Origin: Clostridia bacterium
GTDB lineage: Bacteria > Bacillota > Clostridia > Oscillospirales > Acutalibacteraceae
Direction of reading: 5' to 3'
Assembly: GCA_900755895.1 (NCBI GenBank)
Contig: CAAEIG010000002.1
Span: 1 to 56,332, forward strand
Length of the DNA: 56,332 bases
The notes beneath the pieces are model-generated. The model worked only from the letters and a program-made list of their open reading frames with translations. It did no database searches and was not told the DNA's origin. Below, piece by piece: positions 25,400-33,291 of the stretch (positions are counted from its first letter, which is position 1; the number at the start of each line of letters is the position of its first letter). Position numbers and translations under genes: made by a program.

Positions 25400-26749
25400 A
25401 TGTCCATCTATTCGGAGATCAAGCCGGAGGTGCGTGCTCTGGCGGAAAAATGTGTGCAGAACAATTACATCGACCCCGAACTGTACGTCAAGTATGACGT
25501 CAAACGGGGTCTGCGGGATCTCAACGGCAAAGGCGTCCTCACCGGACTGACCAATATTTCCGAGATCATCTCCAGCAAAACCGTGGACGGCAAAAGCGTC
25601 CCCTGCGAGGGCGAGTTGTACTACCGCGGCTACAGCGTGGAAGAGCTGGTGCGCCGCCAGCCCAAGGACGATCACTTTGGGTTTGAGCGCACGGCCTATC
25701 TGCTGCTGTTTGGCGATCTGCCCACCCAGGAGGATCTGCGGACCTTCTGTGAGCTGCTCTCCTTCTACCGGACACTGCCCACCAGCTTTGTGCGGGACAT
25801 CATCATGAAGGCGCCCAGCAGCGACATGATGAACACCCTGGCTCGCAGCGTGCTCACCCTCTATTCCTATGACGAAGAGGCCGAAGATATTTCCATTCCC
25901 AACGTGCTGCGGCAGTCCATGCAGCTGATCGCCCTGTTCCCGCTGCTGTCCGTCTATGGCTATCAGGCATACCGTCACTACCACGACGGTCAGAGCTTGT
26001 TCATTCATCAGCCGGACCCCAAGCTCTCCACGGCAGAGAACATCCTGCGGATCCTGCGTCCGGACTGCTCCTACACAGAGCTGGAAGCCCGTGTGCTGGA
26101 CATCGCTCTGATTCTCCACGCAGATCACGGCGGCGGCAACAACTCCACCTTCACCACCCATGTGGTGACCTCCTCCGGCACGGACACCTATTCGGCCATC
26201 GCAGCGGCTTTGGGCTCCTTGAAGGGCCCCAAGCACGGCGGCGCCAACATCAAGGTGGTCAAGATGTTCGAGGACATCAAGCAGCACGTGAAGGACTGGA
26301 ACGACGACGAGGAGCTCTCAGCCTATCTGGGCAAGCTGCTGCACAAAGAGGCCTTTGACAAGGCTGGCCTGATTTACGGTATGGGACACGCGGTGTACTC
26401 CCTGTCGGACCCTCGTGCCAAGATCATGGCCCGGTTTGTGGAGGGGCTTTCCAAGGAGAAGGGCCGCGGGGACGAGTTCCAGCTGTACTCCAACGTGGAG
26501 CGGCTGGCTACCCAGCTCATTGCCAAGGAGCGGAAGATTTACAAGGGCGTTTCCGCCAACGTAGACTTTTACAGTGGCTTCATTTACAGCATGCTGGACC
26601 TGCCCATGGAGCTTTACACGCCGATCTTTGCCATTGCCCGGATTGCGGGCTGGAGCGCCCACCGCATGGAGGAGCTGACTGGCGGCGGAAAGATCATTCG
26701 TCCGTCGTACATGGCGGTGCAGGAGCACCGGGAGTTCCCAGAGGAATAA
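25400..26749 (+). CDS. gltA: citrate synthase
   Basis: It condenses oxaloacetate and acetyl-CoA to citrate; in a fermentative clostridium this most likely feeds 2-oxoglutarate and glutamate synthesis. Conserved active-site segments are ILHADHGGGNNSTF, LKGPKHGGAN, GMGHAVYSLSDPRA and the catalytic aspartate in ANVDFYSGF. The 449 residues include an N-terminal extension of about 60 relative to short bacterial enzymes, as is common in clostridial members. The start at 25400 follows AAAGGAG. It has its own promoter and ends directly in a structured repeat. Confidence 0.95.
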   Translation: MSIYSEIKPEVRALAEKCVQNNYIDPELYVKYDVKRGLRDLNGKGVLTGLTNISEIISSKTVDGKSVPCEGELYYRGYSVEELVRRQPKDDHFGFERTAYLLLFGDLPTQEDLRTFCELLSFYRTLPTSFVRDIIMKAPSSDMMNTLARSVLTLYSYDEEAEDISIPNVLRQSMQLIALFPLLSVYGYQAYRHYHDGQSLFIHQPDPKLSTAENILRILRPDCSYTELEARVLDIALILHADHGGGNNSTFTTHVVTSSGTDTYSAIAAALGSLKGPKHGGANIKVVKMFEDIKQHVKDWNDDEELSAYLGKLLHKEAFDKAGLIYGMGHAVYSLSDPRAKIMARFVEGLSKEKGRGDEFQLYSNVERLATQLIAKERKIYKGVSANVDFYSGFIYSMLDLPMELYTPIFAIARIAGWSAHRMEELTGGGKIIRPSYMAVQEHREFPEE

Positions 26750-26882
26750 AACGAAAAAGTTTCGCCAGCCTTTTCAAAGGCTGCAGAGCGCGAGACAGCG
26801 TCTCGCGACCTTAACCGGCGCAGCCGGAAAGAAAATCCAGGAGCAAGGGCCGCACGGCGCGCAGCGCATAGGCACTTGCTCC
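26750..26882 (+). repeat. gene-edge structured repeat, copy 6 (long subtype)
   Basis: It begins at the citrate synthase stop codon. Arms are AGCCTTT/AAAGGCT, GCGAGAC/GTCTCGC, CCGGC/GCCGG and GGAGCAAG/CTTGCTCC (26840-26847/26875-26882), with TAG in the internal loop. Confidence 0.9.
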
Positions 26883-26900
26883 GACTTTTCAGAAGGAACG

Positions 26901-26942
26901 CAAAAAGGACACCCGAGTTTTTGGCTCGGATGTCCTTTTTTT
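26901..26942. terminator. palindromic terminator shared by converging genes
   Basis: GGACACCCGAG (26907-26917) pairs with CTCGGATGTCC (26925-26935) with one mismatch, loop TTTTTGG, A-run before and seven T after. It is the midpoint between copies 6 and 7. Confidence 0.85.
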
Positions 26943-26954
26943 GTTTGGCTAAGA

Positions 26955-27092
26955 TGGGCCGCTCACAGGGCTATCGCCTACGGCGCGTGCGCCCTGTGAG
27001 CTAGTTTTTCTTTCCGGCTTCGCCGGTTTAGACCTTGGGGGCTCCGCCCCCAAACCCCTGCAGCCTTTGAAAAGGCTGGCGAAACTTTTTCG
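26955..27092 (-). repeat. gene-edge structured repeat, copy 7 (long subtype)
   Basis: Read on the minus strand, arms are AGCCTTT/AAAGGCT, TTGGGGGC/GCCCCCAA, CCGGC/GCCGG and GCTCACAGGGC/GCCCTGTGAGC with GATAG. Its edge is a few bases from the lipid-kinase stop codon. Confidence 0.9.
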
Positions 27093-27095
27093 TTG

Positions 27096-27977
27096 TTACA
27101 ACACCAGGTCCACTGCGTGGGGCAACACTTGGATTTCCGCTTTTTCGGCCCCAGGGACGTACTCCCCGTCCAGGGACCAGGGGAACTCCTCCCCACAGGA
27201 AAAGCTCACCCGGCGCACCTGCTGACGGATCACCAACTTGCCGTCCCCGCCTTTTTGCAGCAGGTGGAGTGTCTGGCCCCATTCCACCGGGCTTTTGGGC
27301 ATGCGCACCAGGGTCAGCTCCAACAGGCCATCATCCAGCCGGACCTTTTCCGGGTCCAGCTTCAGCACACCCCCCAGAGAGGTGGAACTGCTCACCGCTC
27401 CAAAGAGAAACTCTCCGCTATAAGTTTGGCCATCGGCCTCCACCTCCGCCGGGCAGGGGTGCAGGTCGGACAGCTCCCGGGCACCCTCCAACACGTAGGC
27501 AAAATGCCCCAGAGTGGCCTTGGCCATGGGCGGCGTTCGGTAAGAGGACTGGGTAAACACCCCAAAGGAAGCCACATACAAGAACCGCCGGTCCCCAAAG
27601 GAGCCCAAATCCAAGGGGGTGGGACTGCCCTGCAGAATCTGCTCCGCCGCTTTCACCGGGTCCTTGGGAAGGCCCAGAGAGGAGGCAAAATCATTGGTAG
27701 TGCCCATGGGCACGTACCCCAAGGGCAGAGAGGCTCCCGCTTTCCCCAGGACCTCCACAGCCATACTCAAGGTGCCGTCCCCGCCGCAGCAGACCAGCAG
27801 GTCCGGGTGAGCATCGGCGGCCTGGTTCAAAAACACCTGGGCCTGCCGCACGGAATCAGTGACCGCCATCTTGGTTTTCTCCCCGCCCTGGCGGAACACC
27901 TGTTCAATCAGCTCTCCATTTTCCCGGGCATGGCGTCTGCCGGCATGGGCATTCACCAAAATCCAGACTTCTCTCAT
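27096..27977 (-). CDS. diacylglycerol/lipid kinase family protein
   Basis: This 293-residue protein of the DagK catalytic family (YegS/DgkB/BmrU-like) has the nucleotide-binding motif CCGGDGTLS (about residues 63-71) and PMGTTNDFA. Family members phosphorylate diacylglycerol or related lipids at the inner membrane face; the substrate here is inferred only. Its start overlaps the stop of the ABC exporter gene by four bases (ATGA), making it the last gene of a marR-ABC-ABC-kinase operon, so a lipid connection of the exporter is worth considering. Confidence 0.9.
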   Translation of the reverse strand: MREVWILVNAHAGRRHARENGELIEQVFRQGGEKTKMAVTDSVRQAQVFLNQAADAHPDLLVCCGGDGTLSMAVEVLGKAGASLPLGYVPMGTTNDFASSLGLPKDPVKAAEQILQGSPTPLDLGSFGDRRFLYVASFGVFTQSSYRTPPMAKATLGHFAYVLEGARELSDLHPCPAEVEADGQTYSGEFLFGAVSSSTSLGGVLKLDPEKVRLDDGLLELTLVRMPKSPVEWGQTLHLLQKGGDGKLVIRQQVRRVSFSCGEEFPWSLDGEYVPGAEKAEIQVLPHAVDLVL

Positions 27978-29836
27978 ACGGCTGCCTCTTCCGGGGCCTC
28001 AAACTGGCTGTTATACAGCTGGGCGTAGAAGCCCCCCTTGGCCATCAGCTCCTCATGGGTGCCCTGCTCCACAATATCTCCATCCTTCATGCACAGGATC
28101 AAATCCGCACCACGAATGGTGGACAGACGGTGGGCGATGATAAAGCTGGTACGGCCCTTCATCAGGTTGTCCATGGCCTTTTGGATCAGCACCTCCGTGC
28201 GGGTGTCCACCGAGCTGGTGGCTTCGTCCAGGATCATCACCTTGGCGTCGGACAAAATAGCTCGGGCGATGGTCAACAGCTGTTTCTGACCCTGGGACAC
28301 ATTGGTGCTCTCCTCGTTGAGCTCCATGTGATAGCCCCCGGGCAAAGTGTGGATAAAGTGGTCCGCCTGGGCCAGGCGAGCCGCCTCCATGACTTCCTCG
28401 TCCGTGGCGGTGAGCTTGCCGTAGCGGATGTTCTCCAAGATGGTGCCACTGTAGAGCCAGGCGTCCTGGAGCACCATGCCAAACTGGCTTCTCAGGTCCT
28501 GCCGGGAGAACTCCGTGATGGGATGACCGTCCAGGGTGATCTGACCGGAATCCACATCATAGAACCGCATCAGCAGCTTGACCATGGTGGTCTTGCCCGC
28601 GCCGGTGGGGCCCACAATGGCCACCTTCTGGCCCGCCTTCACCGTGGCGGAGAAGTCCTTGATCACCGGCTCCTCCCCATAGCCAAAGGCCACGTGGTCA
28701 AAGGTCACGTCCCCCCGGACCTTCAGGTCCTGGGTGGTGACCTGGGGCTGGGTCTGCTCCTCTTCCTCCTCGTCCAGGAAGCGGAAGATCCGCTCGGCAG
28801 CGGCCACAGCCATCTGCAGCTGGTTGGAGATATTGGCCAGCTGGGTGATGGGCTGGGTGAAGCTGCGAACATACTGGATAAACGCCTGGATGCCGCCGAT
28901 GGTCATGGACCCCCCAGCTGCCATAGCCGCGCCCACCATACAGATGACCACATAGCCCAGATTGCCCACAAAGTTCATCACGGGCATCATCAGGCCGGAG
29001 AGAAACTGGGACTTCCACCCGGCGCTCCAGAGCTTTTCGTTTTCCTTGTCAAAGGCTTCCACAGTCTCCTTTTCCCGGCCAAAAGCCTTAACGATCAGAT
29101 GACCGCCGTACATCTCCTCCACCTGACCGTTGACAGAACCCAGATAGTTCTGCTGATCCATGAAGTGCTTCTGGGAGAACCGCACGATCACCATGACAAA
29201 GGCCAAGGACACCGGAATGATGCACAGGGCCACCAAGGTCAGCTGCCAGCTGATGGACAGCATCATGATCAGCACGCCGATCAGGGTGCAGACCGAGGTG
29301 ATCAGCTGGGTGACGCTCTGGTTCAGGGAGTTGGTCAGGGTGTCCACATCGTTGGTGATCCGGGAGAGCACATCGCCCTGGCTGACCCGGTTGAAATAGG
29401 ACAGGGGCAGCCGGTTGAGCTTCTTCTCAATGGAATCCCGCAGACCGTAGGACACGTCGGCGGTGACTCCCGCCATGATATACCCCTGGGCGTAGGAGAA
29501 TCCGGCGCTGAGCAGGTAGATCCCGCCCAGGCACAGCAGCACGGTGCCGATATAGTCGAAGTTGATGCCGCCCTGGGCCCCGGTGATCATCTCCATCAGA
29601 CCGGAGGCCAACTCGTCCGTAGCCAGGGCCAGCACCTTGGGTCCCACAATGGAGAATACCGTGGAGGCCGCTGCAAACAGCATGACAAAGATCATCGGCA
29701 GCCAGAAGGGCCGCAGGTAGGAGAGCAGTTTCTTTGAGCTGCCCTTAAAATTTTTCGCCTTTTCCCCCACCATCATGGGGCCATGACCGGGTCCGTGACC
29801 CGGGCCGCGGCGAGGGACATTTTTGGGTTCACTCAT
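27974..29836 (-). CDS. ABC exporter subunit B (catalytic half) of the marR operon
   Basis: This 620-residue half-transporter starts with a Gly-Pro-His-rich N-terminus (GPGHGPGHGP, about residues 11-20), followed by a six-helix membrane domain and an ATPase with Walker A GPTGAGKTT, signature NVSQGQKQ, Walker B ending ILDEATSS and IAHRLS. The catalytic glutamate and switch histidine are intact while the signature is degenerate (SQGQ), the complement of its partner. An acidic run (DEEEEEQTQ) precedes the ATPase domain. It overlaps both neighbours by four bases. The His-rich tail could bind metal, but this is speculative. Confidence 0.93.
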   Translation of the reverse strand: MSEPKNVPRRGPGHGPGHGPMMVGEKAKNFKGSSKKLLSYLRPFWLPMIFVMLFAAASTVFSIVGPKVLALATDELASGLMEMITGAQGGINFDYIGTVLLCLGGIYLLSAGFSYAQGYIMAGVTADVSYGLRDSIEKKLNRLPLSYFNRVSQGDVLSRITNDVDTLTNSLNQSVTQLITSVCTLIGVLIMMLSISWQLTLVALCIIPVSLAFVMVIVRFSQKHFMDQQNYLGSVNGQVEEMYGGHLIVKAFGREKETVEAFDKENEKLWSAGWKSQFLSGLMMPVMNFVGNLGYVVICMVGAAMAAGGSMTIGGIQAFIQYVRSFTQPITQLANISNQLQMAVAAAERIFRFLDEEEEEQTQPQVTTQDLKVRGDVTFDHVAFGYGEEPVIKDFSATVKAGQKVAIVGPTGAGKTTMVKLLMRFYDVDSGQITLDGHPITEFSRQDLRSQFGMVLQDAWLYSGTILENIRYGKLTATDEEVMEAARLAQADHFIHTLPGGYHMELNEESTNVSQGQKQLLTIARAILSDAKVMILDEATSSVDTRTEVLIQKAMDNLMKGRTSFIIAHRLSTIRGADLILCMKDGDIVEQGTHEELMAKGGFYAQLYNSQFEAPEEAAV

Positions 29837-32466
29837 TCCAATTCCTCCTTTTGCAGCTGGCTTTCCGCGATCTCACGGTACTGGGGACAGGTGCGCAGCA
29901 GCTCCTTGTGGGTGCCCTTGCCCACCATCTTTCCCTCGTCCAGCACGATAATCTGCTGGGCGTGGAGAATGGTGCTCACCCGCTGGGCCACCAGCAGCAC
30001 CGTGGCTCCCTGGGTGTCCTTGGCAAGGGCCTTCCGCAGGGCGGCGTCGGTCTTAAAGTCCAGAGCCGAGAAACTGTCGTCAAAGATGTAGATGGGCGCC
30101 TTTTTGGTCAGGGCCCGGGCGATGGACAACCGCTGGCGCTGTCCGCCCGAGACATTGGTGCCTCCCTGGGAGATGTGGGCCTCCACACCCAGCTCCAGCT
30201 GGCTTACAAAGTCCGCTGCCTGGGCGGTCTCCAAAGCCTTTTGAAGCTCTTCCTCCGTGGCGTCCTCCTTGCCGTAGCGCAGGTTGGATGCCACCGTGCC
30301 AGTGAACAGCAGCCCCTTCTGGGGCACGTAGCCGATCAGCTCCCGCAGGCGGTGCTGGGGCAGCTGGCGCACGTCCACGCCGTCAATGGTGATGGAACCC
30401 TGGGTCACATCGTAGAACCGGGGGATCAAGTTCACCAAGGTGGACTTGCCCGATCCGGTGGCGCCGATAAAGGCCGTGGTCTCGCCGGGTTTTGCCGTAA
30501 AGTTGATGTGCTCCAGCACATCGCTGTCCGCCCCGCCGTACCGGAAGGACACGTCATGGAACTCCACCAGGCCCTTGGGCTCCGGAAGCTCCGCGGGCTT
30601 TTCCGGGTCGGTGATGGACAGGGGCGCATCCAGCACCTCCCGGATCCGAGCGGCGGACACGCTGGCTCTGGGCACCAGAATGAACAGCATGGCGATCATC
30701 AAAAAGGCCATGATAATCTGCATGGAGTACTGGATAAAGGCCATCATGTCACCGATCTGCAAGGTGCTCTCGGCAATGGCATGGCCGCCCACCCACACAA
30801 TCGCCACACTGAGCAGGTTCATGCCCAGCATCATGGCGGGCATCAGAATGCTCATCACCCGCTGGACAAACCGGTTGGTCTCCATCAGATCCCGGTTGGC
30901 CTTGTCGAAGCGGTTTTCCTCAAAGGACTCGTTGCCGAAGGCCCGCACCACCAGCATACCCGACAGGTTTTCCCGGCTGACCAGGTTCAGCCTGTCGATG
31001 AGCTTTTGCAGGATCTTAAACCGGGGCATGGCCACTGCCAGCGCCACCAGCACCAGGCCCAGGAACACCACCACAGCCACGGCGATGAGCCAGCTCAGAG
31101 AGACGCTCTTGCCCACGGCGAAGATCACGCCGCCAATGCCGATGATGGGGGCGTAGCAGATCATCCGCACACCCATGGTGATGAGCATTTGGATCTGCTG
31201 GACATCGTTGGTGGTACGGGTGATCAGGGACGCGGTGGAGAAGTGATCCAGCTCTCCACTGCTGAAGCTCTCCACTTTGGAGAACAGGTCGTGACGCAGG
31301 CGCTTGCCCACCGTGGCAGCCATCCGGGCAGAGAAGAAACCCACCAGCACCGTGGCGATGACACCCAGCAGGGCCACCCCCAGCATCTGCAGGCCCTTGC
31401 CCCAGATATAGCCGGTCTGGATGGCGCCGGTATCCACGCCCAACTCCTCATAAAAGAGCCGGACCAAGGTCACGCCCACCTGCTCCCCCATCAGGGAGCT
31501 GCCCTGGGCAGCCTGGCTTCGGGCGTCCTCCAGGCCCTCCTGGGGCACATAGGCCAGCAGCGGGGTCAGCTGATACAGCTTCTCCAGGCTGACGTCGTCC
31601 AGCCCGCCGCTCATGTTCACTGCGGAATCCCCTGCGCCGCCTTCCTGGGAATCCTCCGGAGCGGCATCCTGAGCGCTTTCTCCCTGGAAGGAACCTTCCT
31701 GGGAGGTTTCCTCTTCCCCGTAAACAGGCTCCTGGGTGTCGTACAGCTCAGGCTGTGCAGTCTCCATCCCGGGGTCCACAGCGTTGTTCCTCACGCTGAC
31801 TCCTTCACTCTGAGCTGCAACCGGCTCTTCCAAGCCATAAGCTTCCGCCACGCCGGCATACTGGTCAGCGTCCTCCATGTTGTTGAGGGTGCCGTCCCCC
31901 TGGCTGTAGCCGTTCAGATTCGGATCTTCTGCATAGGGGTCGCCTTCCATGGCGCTGCCCATGGAGCCCTCCATCTGGCCATAGTCCTGGGCGCCGTCCA
32001 TGCCCATGTTGGGGTTGGCCATAGCCGCCGCCTGGCCCAGGTCCTCACCATGCTGCTCCAGATAGAGCAGCATGGCGTAGCTTGCCCGGTTATAGGCGTC
32101 ATTCAAGGCCTCCAAATCCTCCTGGGAGGTGCCGCTGCGCAGGACGCACACCGTCTCCTCCCGAGCCAAGGGGTACTCCTCCGCGATGCGCTGGGATTCG
32201 CTGCTGCCCGGCTCTATGGTATAGTATCCGCTTTCCAGCCGCAGTTTATCCTGGTTATCGGCAAAGGCACAGAGCAAATCCAGGCCCTCTTTCCGCAGGG
32301 CGGTGGGGGCTCCTGCCTCGATGCCCCCCTGCTGAATGCCCACGTTCACCATGTCGCTCATCAGGTTGGGCAGGCTCAAATCGCAGGCGGCCTGACCAAA
32401 GAGCAGAATCAAACACAAAAGCAATACCGCCCAAAAGGGCTTCAAATAGCGCGCCATCAATTTCAT
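29833..32466 (-). CDS. ABC exporter subunit A with a very large extracellular loop
   Basis: At 877 residues this is about 290 longer than a usual half-transporter. The extra length lies between membrane helices 1 (about 10-30) and 2 (about 357-380), predicted outside the cell; residues 145-290 are rich in Asp, Glu, Gly, Ser, Gln and Met, and low in complexity. The rest is standard: Walker A GATGSGKST, signature NVSGGQRQR, Walker B ending IFDDSFSA (aspartate in place of the catalytic glutamate) and VAQRVST (glutamine for the switch histidine), marking the degenerate half of a heterodimer. It overlaps marR upstream and its partner downstream by four bases each. Confidence 0.92.
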   Translation of the reverse strand: MKLMARYLKPFWAVLLLCLILLFGQAACDLSLPNLMSDMVNVGIQQGGIEAGAPTALRKEGLDLLCAFADNQDKLRLESGYYTIEPGSSESQRIAEEYPLAREETVCVLRSGTSQEDLEALNDAYNRASYAMLLYLEQHGEDLGQAAAMANPNMGMDGAQDYGQMEGSMGSAMEGDPYAEDPNLNGYSQGDGTLNNMEDADQYAGVAEAYGLEEPVAAQSEGVSVRNNAVDPGMETAQPELYDTQEPVYGEEETSQEGSFQGESAQDAAPEDSQEGGAGDSAVNMSGGLDDVSLEKLYQLTPLLAYVPQEGLEDARSQAAQGSSLMGEQVGVTLVRLFYEELGVDTGAIQTGYIWGKGLQMLGVALLGVIATVLVGFFSARMAATVGKRLRHDLFSKVESFSSGELDHFSTASLITRTTNDVQQIQMLITMGVRMICYAPIIGIGGVIFAVGKSVSLSWLIAVAVVVFLGLVLVALAVAMPRFKILQKLIDRLNLVSRENLSGMLVVRAFGNESFEENRFDKANRDLMETNRFVQRVMSILMPAMMLGMNLLSVAIVWVGGHAIAESTLQIGDMMAFIQYSMQIIMAFLMIAMLFILVPRASVSAARIREVLDAPLSITDPEKPAELPEPKGLVEFHDVSFRYGGADSDVLEHINFTAKPGETTAFIGATGSGKSTLVNLIPRFYDVTQGSITIDGVDVRQLPQHRLRELIGYVPQKGLLFTGTVASNLRYGKEDATEEELQKALETAQAADFVSQLELGVEAHISQGGTNVSGGQRQRLSIARALTKKAPIYIFDDSFSALDFKTDAALRKALAKDTQGATVLLVAQRVSTILHAQQIIVLDEGKMVGKGTHKELLRTCPQYREIAESQLQKEELE

Positions 32467-32942
32467 AGGCTCGCCCCCTTTCCAGTTTCCTGGACAGTTT
32501 GCAATCTATCCAGGTTTTCCGTCATCTTTCCCACCATGGAGTAGAAGGCCTTGGCCTCCTCCTCGGTGATGCCTTTACAGAGATGGCTAAAGAACTCCTT
32601 TCTTGCTTGCACCAGCCGGTCCACCATCTCCTGGGCCACGGGCAGCAGCCGCAGCCGCACCACCCGGCGGTCCTCCTGATCGTGGACAGCCTCCACATAC
32701 CCGCGGCGCACCAGCTGATCCACCGCCTTGCTCACCAGGGACCGGGGCATCCCCCGCTCCTGGCTGATATCTCTGGCGGTGTCGAAGGTACCCCGCTGCA
32801 AAAACAGCAGCACCTCGATTTCATTTTGGGTCAGGCCTTCCTCACGGACAACCTCCCGCAGTGCTGTACGGACGTTACGCCGCACCCGCATCATCACCAC
32901 TGCCAGGTTTTCTTCCATACCCACAGGCCGTTTGACGTTCAC
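32463..32942 (-). CDS. MarR-family transcriptional regulator
   Basis: This 159-residue winged-helix protein has the MarR core: LTQNEIEVLLFLQRG, the recognition-helix region GMPRSLVSKAVDQLVRRGYV and the wing DQEDRRVVRLRL. It is the first gene of the exporter operon and most likely represses its own operon and releases on ligand binding. The GTG at 32942 is chosen because AAAGGGGAAAG lies about 9 bases upstream; the next ATG (32918) has no site. Three GAA-N4-TTC-like repeats lie between its promoter and start, and a related half-site lies at the other ABC operon. Confidence 0.92.
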   Translation of the reverse strand: MNVKRPVGMEENLAVVMMRVRRNVRTALREVVREEGLTQNEIEVLLFLQRGTFDTARDISQERGMPRSLVSKAVDQLVRRGYVEAVHDQEDRRVVRLRLLPVAQEMVDRLVQARKEFFSHLCKGITEEEAKAFYSMVGKMTENLDRLQTVQETGKGASL

Positions 32943-32962
32943 AGACGCTTTCCCCTTTCCCG

Positions 32963-33004
32963 GAAACTAATTCCTTTCCGAACTGTTTCTTTTTGAACTA
33001 ATTC
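32963..33004. promoter_or_regulatory. triple repeat, candidate MarR operator
   Basis: GAAACTAATTC (32963-32973), GAACTGTTTC (32980-32989) and GAACTAATTC (32995-33004) are spaced 15-17 bases apart, on or just after the transcription start expected from the promoter at 33014. Each is a short near-palindrome of the form GAA-N4-TTC. Confidence 0.55.
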
Positions 33005-33013
33005 ACGAAGGCG

Positions 33014-33042
33014 ATTATAGCACCCCTCCGGGAGTCCGTCAA
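33014..33042 (-). promoter_or_regulatory. promoter of the marR-ABC-ABC-kinase operon
   Basis: On the minus strand TTGACG (33042-33037) and a perfect TATAAT (33019-33014) are 17 bases apart. Confidence 0.8.
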
Positions 33043-33093
33043 CCAAAGCAGCAGAAATTCAAAATCTTTTTACAGTTAACCGGCTGCTCGCAG

Positions 33094-33132
33094 AAAAAAA
33101 GACACCCGAGTTTTTGGCTCGGGTGTCTTTTT
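33094..33132. terminator. palindromic terminator beyond the alpha-galactosidase gene
   Basis: GACACCCGAG (33101-33110) pairs perfectly with CTCGGGTGTC (33118-33127), loop TTTTTGG, with A-run and T-run on either side. On the minus strand it follows repeat copy 8 and precedes the marR promoter. Confidence 0.85.
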
Positions 33133-33148
33133 ATGATTCCCAAAAGGG

Positions 33149-33288
33149 GGCCGGCGCAAGTGCCTATGCGCTGCGCGCCGTGCGGCCCTTGCACCTGGTT
33201 TTTCTTTCCGGCTGCGCCGGTTTTAAGGTCATGGGGCGCTGCCCCACACCCTGCAGCCTTTGAAAAGGCTGGCGAAACTTTTTCGTTT
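33149..33288 (-). repeat. gene-edge structured repeat, copy 8 (long subtype, single)
   Basis: Read on the minus strand, it starts four bases after the alpha-galactosidase stop. Arms are AGCCTTT/AAAGGCT, GGGGC/GCCCC, CCGGC/GCCGG and GGTGCAAG/CTTGCGCC. It has no facing partner. Confidence 0.9.
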
Positions 33289-33291
33289 TGT

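Noticed and set aside
29851..32544. An 897-codon plus-strand frame opposite the ABC exporter gene
   Set aside because: It is antisense shadow; the composition (His, Gln and Gly excess) and lack of any domain fit a reversed coding strand.
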